Shown here piece by piece: positions 34,825-42,332 of a DNA stretch of 64,000 nt. The notes beneath the pieces are model-generated. The model was not told the DNA's origin, ran no database searches, and saw nothing but the letters and a program-made list of their open reading frames with translations. The position numbers and the translations under genes are program-made. The DNA comes from Flavobacteriales bacterium UBA1494 (GTDB taxonomy: Bacteria > Bacteroidota > Bacteroidia > Flavobacteriales_E > Vicingaceae). Every line of letters starts with the position of its first letter. Within the stretch, counting starts at the first letter, position 1. The stretch lies in assembly GCA_905182175.1 (NCBI GenBank), contig CAJJAT010000009.1, positions 62,001 through 126,000 of the forward strand. The letters are read 5' to 3'.

Positions 34825-36036
34825 TCATGCTCTCCTGTGTGCAGGAATTACAATAGGTTGACCGTTGAAAGGGTTAGAAGATCTGCCAATGCCTTTTGAG
34901 CCCATCGCGACTACTCGTTTCACAGCATCCTGTCCAAAGCGGTTACGAATGTTGTCTAACGCTTGGTAAAGGTTGATGAGTTCTTCACTGTCGTCGAATA
35001 AGTTGATTTGATGGTTTCCTCCTACTAATTTGCTAAATCTAACACCAATTAAACGCACCAAAACCCTTCGACTGTAAAGTGTATTGAAAAGAGAAATAAC
35101 GGTTTCTATTAACTTGTTATCCAATGATGTATATGGAATGTGTAGCTGCTTGCTTTCGGTAATAAAGTCGGAATAACGCACCCTTACGCTAACGCAGCCA
35201 CTGAGTTTATTTCCGTTGCGAAGTTGATAGGACAGGTTTTCGGCCATAGCAGTTAAAATACTTCTCAGTTTATTAATGTCTGTGGTGTCCTTTTCGAAGG
35301 TTCGTTCAATAGAAATTGATTTTTTTTCGTGGTACGAAGTAATGGGAGTATTGTCAATTCCCTGTGCTTTCTTCCAAATAGAATGGCCATTCTTGCCCAA
35401 GACTCGAGTCATTAACTCTACCGGCATTTCCTGTATGGTTTGTATTTTTTGAATGCCCATAAGGTGAAGCTTTTGATTCGTTTTTGCCCCAATCATTGGC
35501 ATTTTACGAACGGGCAAAGGAGCTAGAAAAGATTTTTCTTCGCCTTCATCAATTTTTATAAAGTTGTTGGGCTTGGCTTCTCCAGTTCCAATTTTAGCAG
35601 TTGTTTTTCCGGTAGAAAGACCAAATGAAATAGGTAAGCCGCTTTCCTTCATAATTTGGGTGCGCAGTTCCTTTGACCACTTGTAGGTTCCGTAAAAGCG
35701 ATCCATTCCTGTAGTGTCGATGTAAAACTCGTCAATAGACGATTTTTCAAACCGTGGACTGTTGGATTTGATAACATCGGTAACGATATCGGAAAATTTA
35801 CTGTAGGTCCCGCTGTTGCCACGAATAACTACGGCATGCGGACAGAGTTGTCGTGCCATTTTCATAGGCATTGCGGAGTGCACTCCAAAAGCACGAGCTT
35901 CATAACTGCAAGAAGCAACAACACCCCTGTCTGAAGTTCCGCCAATTAATACTGGCCTATTGTTTAATTTGCTGTCCAGTAAACGCTCGCAGGAAACAAA
36001 AAAGCTATCTAAATCTAAGTGTAGGACTGATTTCAT
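34825..36036 (-). CDS. dinB: Y-family DNA polymerase IV
   Basis: The 403 residues begin SVLHLDLDSFFVSCERLL, the metal-binding aspartates Asp8 and Asp10 of Y-family polymerases. The second catalytic cluster SSIDEFYIDT has Asp102/Glu103. The thumb helix-hairpin-helix (LMGIQKIQTIQEMP) and the little-finger domain (SIERTFEKDTTD onward) follow. It performs translesion synthesis in the cytoplasm. A 16-bp perfect palindrome 17 bp upstream of the start is a likely damage-regulated operator. The dnaE2-like gene follows on the same strand, a pairing that recalls mutagenesis cassettes, although ImuA is absent here. Confidence 0.94.
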   Translation of the reverse strand: MKSVLHLDLDSFFVSCERLLDSKLNNRPVLIGGTSDRGVVASCSYEARAFGVHSAMPMKMARQLCPHAVVIRGNSGTYSKFSDIVTDVIKSNSPRFEKSSIDEFYIDTTGMDRFYGTYKWSKELRTQIMKESGLPISFGLSTGKTTAKIGTGEAKPNNFIKIDEGEEKSFLAPLPVRKMPMIGAKTNQKLHLMGIQKIQTIQEMPVELMTRVLGKNGHSIWKKAQGIDNTPITSYHEKKSISIERTFEKDTTDINKLRSILTAMAENLSYQLRNGNKLSGCVSVRVRYSDFITESKQLHIPYTSLDNKLIETVISLFNTLYSRRVLVRLIGVRFSKLVGGNHQINLFDDSEELINLYQALDNIRNRFGQDAVKRVVAMGSKGIGRSSNPFNGQPIVIPAHRRA

Positions 36037-36052
36037 TTTGTGACAATTATTA

Positions 36053-36068
36053 CGTCAATATATTGACG
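36053..36068. promoter_or_regulatory. 16-bp perfect palindrome upstream of dinB (candidate SOS-type operator)
   Basis: CGTCAATATATTGACG lies 17-32 bp before the dinB ATG (36036). A perfect 8+8 palindrome placed over the expected promoter is what a LexA-like dimer would bind. I found no second copy in the window and no match in the S24-repressor promoter, so the binding protein is open. Confidence 0.6.
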
Positions 36069-36305
36069 ATAATATAATCAAAAAATTGCATTTTGAAGTT
36101 GATGTGGGATAAAAAAGTTAGAAAAAACTGCTAGATAGTTTCAAACTTTCTGGGGTCTTTGTGCTCGGAAAAGGGGTCTTTAGAGTTCAACTTTTTTCAA
36201 GTCGGGAAGGTTGGGTAGGTTTTCATAAAGAACTACATCTGATAACTAGCATGACAAGGCTATTTTTGATAGAAATAGGAAGGCATGTTGCAGACTTTAT
36301 ACTTT

Positions 36306-36845
36306 TCAAAAAGCAACGGTAGTCTTTACCTCCCACTTCTCTTCAATCAATTCTAAAACGGCTAAACTTTCCAACCCAAAACTTCGTTGGTATTTGCGCG
36401 CTTTGAAATCTTCCCAAGCTACTTTGAAATCTCGTTTCTTTATGTCTTTGTTGGCGATTGTGATGTGAGGAATAAAAAAGTGTTTTTCAACTCTTTGCTT
36501 TATTATTTTTTGTTGGTTGAAGAGTAGTTTTAATCCTTTACAAAGTTTTTCAAAGGTCTCGTTTTTAGCTATGTCTATAAATAATGTTCTACCCTCAAAA
36601 CGTTGAAAGTTGACTAGATGTATTTTTAAATCAATTATTGATGTACCATTTAAAAACAAGCTTATTTTTTCTATAAAATCCCGTAGTTGTTGTTCTTCAC
36701 AATGAAATGGTGGAATAATAGTAACGTGTGGGGGTATTTTTTGGGCATGGACTGAGCCAAAATTAGCTTCAATCTCCTTTTGAAAGGCAATTATCTCATT
36801 TAAAATAATTGTCGAGGGAAGAATAGCGAAGAAGTATTTTGGCAC
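36306..36845 (-). CDS. 2'-5' RNA ligase / 2H phosphoesterase family protein
   Basis: The 179 residues show both halves of the 2H signature: PPHVTIIPPF with His40-Val-Thr42 and FFIPHITIANK with His-Ile-Thr near residues 126-128. Spacing and length match LigT/ThpR-like proteins, which hydrolyse cyclic nucleotides or RNA 2',3'-cyclic phosphate ends. It is monocistronic; the native substrate cannot be told. Confidence 0.88.
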   Translation of the reverse strand: MPKYFFAILPSTIILNEIIAFQKEIEANFGSVHAQKIPPHVTIIPPFHCEEQQLRDFIEKISLFLNGTSIIDLKIHLVNFQRFEGRTLFIDIAKNETFEKLCKGLKLLFNQQKIIKQRVEKHFFIPHITIANKDIKKRDFKVAWEDFKARKYQRSFGLESLAVLELIEEKWEVKTTVAF

Positions 36846-37112
36846 ATAGTAAAGGTGAGATAAAATTTAATTTTTCGAACTACTTGAACTATTACAGTTG
36901 GAAATGATGTAACTGTTTGATAAAATACCACACAACTGCGCTAGCTACATTGTCTTCGCGCGGTATCGGTAAATGTTAGCTCGGATTTTATTCAAGATAT
37001 GAGTTCTGTCAGCATGTATAATTTAGTAGTTTTAGAATGCAATTTTTTTTAAATTGAAAGTAATTCAACTTTCCAAGTTGAATTACTTGTTTTCAAAGTA
37101 AACTACCACTAA

Positions 37113-38162
37113 ATGAGAAAAACTCTCCTGAGCTTATTTCTTTTTATTGGGTTTTTAACAGCGATTAATGCGGCGGGTATATCTACTGTTAGAAAGGTCG
37201 AGCGATTTGTTTTTTTAAATGAACTTGACTCAGCTTAACAGTTAGTTTCTAAAATTGAGCAAAATGAATATGCTGATCCTTTGCTAAGAGTTATTACTAA
37301 CCAAAAGCTTTCCTATAAAGAGCAGCTAACTTTTATTAGTTCGGCGCAGTTGAGAACGAAGGTGAACGATGCGGGATTACAAGGGTATTTAGAAGATTGG
37401 TTGATTACACCCTCAAAACAATCAGAGATTGATTTGGACTATATGGAATTGAGATTCATTTAAGTAAGCAGTTTGCGAAATGGCAATAAAATTAGTCAAC
37501 CAAACAGTCTGAATAATGGGCCAGAAGATTACATAGAGTTATTTGGCACAAATACAGAAGAAGTAAAAAGAGCAAAGTTGTATGATTTAATACACGGTCA
37601 AGTGGAAGCGATGATTCAAAACAAGGGAGTGCAGTCGGAGCAACTAGGGTTAGAAAGTTTAAGAAAAGCGCAAAAGTTAAAAGACACCACCTTTGTTATT
37701 CCTGCGAACTTTTATTTATACAATACCTACAGCAAGTATAAATAATACAGAAGGAGTAATTTAAGTTATAAGACTGGCATTAGCACTTGACTAGATACGT
37801 GTTAATAAGTCAGTATATTGTTACGACAATCTCTTACACCGCGCAGATGTTAAATGCACACCAAAGTAGTAACAGCAGAAGTAAAAGGTTTATTAAAAGG
37901 TATATACGAGAATCAAAGGCGGAGGCCAAGGGGCTACGAATTAATAGCAAGGGATATTTTGGTTTCAAAAGAAGAAAAGAATCCTTAGATTTTATATTGA
38001 GTCTGGCTCAAGAGAACAACCATATTTTGATCTAAAAAGCTCAACGAGCACGGGGCTTATTTTAGTCGACAACTTCACGGTGAACCAAAATTTAAAAACA
38101 ATTCATTTTCGGTTTTTAGAGTTTTTTTTAAACACTCGGCAGCTCCAATGTTGGGAGTTTAA
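37113..38162 (+). pseudogene. Relic of a TPR sensor histidine kinase (HisKA_2 type)
   Basis: The start looks intact: a signal peptide MRKTLLSLFLFIGFLTAINA, then in-frame stops at 37236-37238 and 37461-37463 and a third at 37743-37745. Between them lie natural segments (VITNQKLSYKEQLTFISSAQ, KLYDLIHGQVEAMIQNKGVQ, LGLESLRKAQKLKDTTFVIP) as in the TPR half of such kinases. Near the end, pieces in two frames restore an HATPase C-terminus: KSSTSTGLILVD, then QLHGEPKFKNNSFSVFRVFF with a stop at 38162. The H-box and most of the catalytic domain are gone; only about 1 kb of an expected 2 kb remains. It lies before the relic response regulator, so a whole two-component pair has decayed. Confidence 0.72.
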
Positions 38163-38252
38163 TTTACTGTTTATAACGGAAAAAATGGAGTTCAGAACAA
38201 AAGTTGCATTTTGTGCCTTATAAATCGCAATTCGCAATAAATTAATAGACAT

Positions 38253-38983
38253 TTGTCTTTGGGTAAGGGGAAAGTATTAGTGGTAGAGGAAGAGGTGTTA
38301 TCTTCACATAAGCTATTCAGCTCGCTTTTGAGCTTAGGTTATGACGTAATAGAACCTGCTATCAACTATACTGAAGCTGTTAAGAAAACAGAACAAGAAT
38401 CGCCTGACCTTGCAATTTTGGATATACAACTGAGTCGAAATAAAACAGGGATTGATATTGCAAAAAATCAGTGCTGACTACCACTTTCCATTCGTTTTTT
38501 TAAGCCCTAATGTGGACAAGGAAACTGTAAATCTTGCTAAAAGCGAACGGTCTTCAACTTTCTTGGTTAGGCCTTTTACAAAAGATGAGTTATTTACAGC
38601 AATTGAAGTTGCGCTTTTTAATTACTCAGGAAATTCAAATCAGCAGAAAGAAAACACATTGGTCTCATCAGAATATCTATTTGTTAAGGAGAATAAGATG
38701 TTTTACAAAGTTTATTATAAAGACATTTTATACATTTAAATTGATCATATTTAAATAGATTTGTTTTATACAAACGGTAAAACAAACGATTAGAGGAAGC
38801 ATAAATGAATACACAGAAAAATAAGGTAAATCATTTTATTGTTGTTGCAAAAGTTACATCGTGAATATCGATTATTTGGAGCAGTTCAATAAAACCAATT
38901 TAACAATTTGGAATGTTGAGATACCAATAGTGGAGAAACGACGAACAGAGTTGTTAGAAAAACTAAAAAGAACAAATCCGTAA
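38253..38983 (+). pseudogene. Relic of a LytTR response regulator
   Basis: The first frame reads GKVLVVEEEVLSSHKLFSSL, LLSLGYDVIEPAINYTEAV and PDLAILDIQLSRNKTGIDIA, a receiver domain with its phospho-acceptor Asp. A shift near 38455-38477 continues as FPFVFLSPNVDKETVNLAKS and FTKDELFTAIEVALFNYSG, then the linker ENKMFYKVYYKDILYI and a stop at 38737. After more stops and another shift the LytTR end appears: CCCKSYIVNIDYLEQFNKTN, LTIWNVEIPIVEKRRTELLE, stop at 38981-38983. So the gene has at least two frameshifts and two in-frame stops. It follows the relic kinase by 90 bp. Confidence 0.8.
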
Positions 38984-39217
38984 CAGTTTTGAGCATTTTT
39001 AGAACAGTTTTCACAAAAATGAAGCTTTTACGCGAGTAAACTAAAGGATTAGACTTGAAAATAAGATCTTCAGCGTTAGTATTATTTTAACTATTGTTAA
39101 TTAAGCATAGTTTTATTGTTATCTTTACAATAGGAACAAGATATTGAGAAAATTGCAGAACTTGTTTCATAAAGGTAGTAGTAGCCAGTTAGTAATTATT
39201 CGGTTCTGTAATAGATC

Positions 39218-39249
39218 ACCCAAGCCCGTTTACGGTCTTGGGTTTTTTT
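39218..39249 (+). terminator. Rho-independent terminator downstream of the relic regulator
   Basis: ACCCAAG (39218-39224) pairs with CTTGGGT (39237-39243), followed by a run of seven T. Its orientation fits the plus-strand relic two-component genes, so the terminator has outlived them; it also sits at the 3' end of the minus-strand methyltransferase gene. Confidence 0.75.
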
Positions 39250-39913
39250 ATGTCGCCTTTTCGTATTTTTTTGCAATTACTATGTATTGGTAATCAAGTG
39301 TTTTTATATCTATAACTACTTTGATAAAACCAGCTTTCTGTAGTTCTCGCATTACCTTAAAACCATCAATTCTCAATTCTACAGGTGGGCCATTCGGAGT
39401 CTTCTCCTTTTTAAAATCCACAACCATTAGCTGTCCCCCCGGTTTAATTCCACGCCAAACATCTCTAAAATATTCATATCTGTTTTCAATGTGATGATAG
39501 GTATTAACAATTATTACAGTATTAACTTCTGCACTATCGAGTTGCGGGCTATTAAAAGGGACTTTTCTAGTCGTAATATCTAAGCTATCCTGTGAATGAG
39601 TGTTAATGTAATTCAAGAATTGATCGTCTACATCAAGAGCAATTATGGAGGCTCCCTTTTGAGCCAATCTTCTGCTAAAGTAACCGGTGCCTGCACCAAT
39701 GTTCGCAATTTTTTTACCGGCGATGTCTCCTAATTTCTGTATAACTAAATCAGGTTTTTGCCATTCTTCCCTTTCTGGATCTTCAAATTTTTTCGACAGC
39801 TCTTCAAATGAGCTTTTATGCATGTAGTGGTTAGCGATGCCTTTTTCATGAGTTGAGCTCCCACAACCGCATAATGCCATAATAACTGAAACTTTAATAA
39901 TTGCTTTTACCAT
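39248..39913 (-). CDS. Class I SAM-dependent methyltransferase with lipoprotein signal
   Basis: The 221 residues carry a methyltransferase fold: motif I in IANIGAGTGYFSRRLA, motif II LDVDDQFLNYI, post-motif VIIVNTYHHIENRYEYFRDV and motif III-like IKPGGQLMVVDFKKE. Unusually, the protein starts MVKAIIKVSVIMALCGCGSS, a good lipoprotein signal with the box L14-C15-G16-Cys17. That would place a SAM-using enzyme outside the cytoplasm, where SAM is not expected, although lipoprotein-like members of this group do recur in Bacteroidota. It ends a minus-strand operon after marR and a TPR histidine kinase (2-bp gap). Confidence 0.85.
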   Translation of the reverse strand: MVKAIIKVSVIMALCGCGSSTHEKGIANHYMHKSSFEELSKKFEDPEREEWQKPDLVIQKLGDIAGKKIANIGAGTGYFSRRLAQKGASIIALDVDDQFLNYINTHSQDSLDITTRKVPFNSPQLDSAEVNTVIIVNTYHHIENRYEYFRDVWRGIKPGGQLMVVDFKKEKTPNGPPVELRIDGFKVMRELQKAGFIKVVIDIKTLDYQYIVIAKKYEKAT

Positions 39914-39915
39914 AT

Positions 39916-41862
39916 TTAACTAAAATTACCTTCAATACTCAACCAAAAGCCATGTTCAACATCTTTGGCTTCTTTGTATTCAATCTTTGCGTCCAATTGT
40001 TTGGCAAGAAGATGAATTAATGTAACGCCTATTGATGAGTCTGACTCTTTCATTAATTCTGTATTTTGAACGCCAACACCATTGTCTGTGTAGATAAACT
40101 TTTCCTTGCCATTTAGTTCTTCGTACAGTACTTTTATTTGTAATGAATCGTGTCGCCTTGCATGTTGAATGGAGTTGGTAAATAATTCGTTAAAAATAAG
40201 TCCAAGAGGAATTGCAGACTCGATTGAAATAGGGTTTCTCAATATTTCGATACTTAAATTTACATCGTTAGGGGTAGCATTAAATAGTTCATCAGAAAAG
40301 TCTCTTAAATACTCTTCAAAGTCTAAACTGTCTATGTTATTAGATTGGTAAATTTTCTTGTGAGCCAAAGAGATCGAGTAAATCCTGTTTTTGGCATCTC
40401 TAAATACCTGTTCCGTCTCTACTTTCATGCCGCTTGCGTTCAATTGCAAATTAAATAGACTATTAATAATTTGTAAGTTGTTTTTTACTCTATGGTGAAG
40501 CTCCTTTAATAATATTCGATTTCGTTCATTAGAATCGGATGTTAATTGATGCGACTTTTTGAGCTCATTATTTTTTTCTTCTAACTTTAGGTTGTTTGAC
40601 TTTAATCTATTGCGATTTCGAAAATAGACGCTTATTGTTAAGGTCATTAGTAGAATAATTATCGTTAACCCGACTACCGTGTAAACAAGTGAATTAGTTT
40701 TGTTTTTTAATAGGTCATACCGTTTTTTTGAATCTTCCGTGGTTTTAAAAATTTCTAATAATTGAGATACTTGCAGTTCTTTTTCTACCGCATTAATTTT
40801 TTGGGTTGTTTTTAGACTGTCGCTGTAATAAAGATAGGATTGAAGCAGATTGGATAAATCAGTCGTTTTTTCATTCACGACAGATATGTTTATCAATTTT
40901 TCATAAGCTGTAATAAGAAGAGGGAGGTTTTTGTTCTTTTTGGCAGTTTTAAGAGTTAGGTGGTAGTATTTCTTTGCTGAATCTATCTCGTTTTTAATTT
41001 CAAAGATTTTTCCTATTCCGAAATAGGTATTTTCTAATCCCTCATCTGAGGGGATTGCATTCATTATTTTAATCTCTTTTCGCATGTAAAATAGCGCTGA
41101 ATCATAATCCCCCTCTGCTGATAAAAGGGTGCCATAGTTTCCAAATGAGAAGGCGTGAATAACGGGGTTTAGACTTGCGTATTTTTTATTTTGATTATTT
41201 ATGAAAACGGCTCTAGCATTGTCGTACTTCCCAAGTTTGATATAGATAAAGCCGAGACTGTTTAAGGTATTATAGATTTCATATATTTCATCGTTTTTTT
41301 CGTAGCGACTTAGGTTGTCTTTGTAAACTTTTTCTGCTAGCTCTAAGCTATCAATTCTAATCAACAAGCCTGCATAACTATTGATTAAGGAATTGCTTAT
41401 TTTAGGATTATCAATTTCTTTAAATATATCGGGGAAAACAGGTTTTATGTAGTTGTGAGCAATTAAGGGTGTTCCCATGTAACTTATCGATGTGCCGAGC
41501 AATAGTCTGATGTATAATTCCTCTCCTTTAGTTCGGTAGCATTCGAATTCTAATAAAGTGTTTAATTGCTTAATTGCTTCTAACTGATTTCTCTGATCTT
41601 TTTGATTTTGGGTTGACTTTGCTTGGAAAAGAGCTCTCTCAAATTCTGTAACATTTTCAGGAATAGTTACCTGTTTCTTTGCAGTAAGAGAGGTTTCAAT
41701 AATAGTTACAATTTGATCTAACGAATAGTTGACAAGGTTCCTTTCCTCTTCTATTTTTTGAAAATCAATAGATGGAAGACTAGACTGAGCTGTAACAATT
41801 GATGGAAAAACCAGAATAAATGAAAGACAAAATCTAAAAAAAGATTGAAGGACGGAAATCAT
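39916..41862 (-). CDS. TPR-containing sensor histidine kinase (HisKA_2/HWE type)
   Basis: The 648 residues run: signal peptide (LSFILVFPSIVTAQ, about 1-26); a TPR-rich periplasmic domain (about 60-340: IYNTLNSLGFIYIKLGKYDN, FSFGNYGTLLSAEGDYDSAL, YFGIGKIFEIKNEIDSAKKY); a transmembrane helix (about 392-411, LVYTVVGLTIIILLMTLTIS); a coiled coil; the H-box ELHHRVKNNLQIINSLF near 450-466; and HATPase (NELFTNSIQHARRHD, IYTDNGVGV read as FIYTDNGVGV, GVTLIHLLAKQLDAKIEY). There is no receiver domain, and no intact response-regulator gene adjoins it; the relic regulator at 38253-38983 is of the type that would pair with it. It starts 1 bp after marR. Confidence 0.92.
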   Translation of the reverse strand: MISVLQSFFRFCLSFILVFPSIVTAQSSLPSIDFQKIEEERNLVNYSLDQIVTIIETSLTAKKQVTIPENVTEFERALFQAKSTQNQKDQRNQLEAIKQLNTLLEFECYRTKGEELYIRLLLGTSISYMGTPLIAHNYIKPVFPDIFKEIDNPKISNSLINSYAGLLIRIDSLELAEKVYKDNLSRYEKNDEIYEIYNTLNSLGFIYIKLGKYDNARAVFINNQNKKYASLNPVIHAFSFGNYGTLLSAEGDYDSALFYMRKEIKIMNAIPSDEGLENTYFGIGKIFEIKNEIDSAKKYYHLTLKTAKKNKNLPLLITAYEKLINISVVNEKTTDLSNLLQSYLYYSDSLKTTQKINAVEKELQVSQLLEIFKTTEDSKKRYDLLKNKTNSLVYTVVGLTIIILLMTLTISVYFRNRNRLKSNNLKLEEKNNELKKSHQLTSDSNERNRILLKELHHRVKNNLQIINSLFNLQLNASGMKVETEQVFRDAKNRIYSISLAHKKIYQSNNIDSLDFEEYLRDFSDELFNATPNDVNLSIEILRNPISIESAIPLGLIFNELFTNSIQHARRHDSLQIKVLYEELNGKEKFIYTDNGVGVQNTELMKESDSSIGVTLIHLLAKQLDAKIEYKEAKDVEHGFWLSIEGNFS

Positions 41863-41863
41863 A

Positions 41864-42289
41864 TTAGTGAAGGTTGTTTTGCATTTTAGTTAATGTCGAT
41901 GTAAGGGTTTTTTGTTCGTCTTTTGTGAGGATTTGACTAATGTTTTTAGTTAGTTTTTGCAGCGAAATACGCATTCTATTTACCAACCTGTTTCCTTCAA
42001 CTGTTAAGTAAACATCAAAGGTTCGGCGGTCGCTTTTTGAGGCTTGACGTTTTGCGAAACCCTTGTGTACCAAAATGTCTAACATTCTCGTTAAGGCTGC
42101 AGGGTCTTTAAAAGTATCTTTTGCTATGTCTTTCTGATTAGAGCCTTCTTGTTCAGCTATTCGCTCTAAAATCATCCACTGATCTTTAGAAATCGGAAAG
42201 TTTTTTTCTTTAAAAATAGCTAATGACCTACCTTTAATTAGGTGGAGGGTTTTTTCGAGTTCAAAAGTGATATTTTCTTTATAGTCCAT
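41864..42289 (-). CDS. MarR-family transcriptional regulator
   Basis: The 141 residues show a winged helix of MarR type: FPISKDQWMILERIAEQEGS, NQKDIAKDTFKDPAALTRML, DILVHKGFAKRQASKSDRRT (the wing with a basic tip) and LTVEGNRLVNRMRI. It likely binds its own promoter as a dimer and responds to a small ligand. It heads the operon marR - TPR kinase - lipoprotein methyltransferase with 1- to 2-bp spacings, so the whole unit is probably under its control. Confidence 0.9.
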   Translation of the reverse strand: MDYKENITFELEKTLHLIKGRSLAIFKEKNFPISKDQWMILERIAEQEGSNQKDIAKDTFKDPAALTRMLDILVHKGFAKRQASKSDRRTFDVYLTVEGNRLVNRMRISLQKLTKNISQILTKDEQKTLTSTLTKMQNNLH

Positions 42290-42332
42290 TTTTGATGAGT
42301 AGATAATTGATACATCATTAAAGTTAGGAAAA

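Noticed and set aside
34577-34828. Minus-strand 83-codon frame across the tandem repeat
   Set aside because: The apparent protein repeats only reflect the 44-bp DNA repeat in a stop-free phase; there is no family or start signal.
36846-37112. tRNA or small RNA gene before the relic kinase
   Set aside because: No cloverleaf or terminator structure could be found in the AT-rich sequence.
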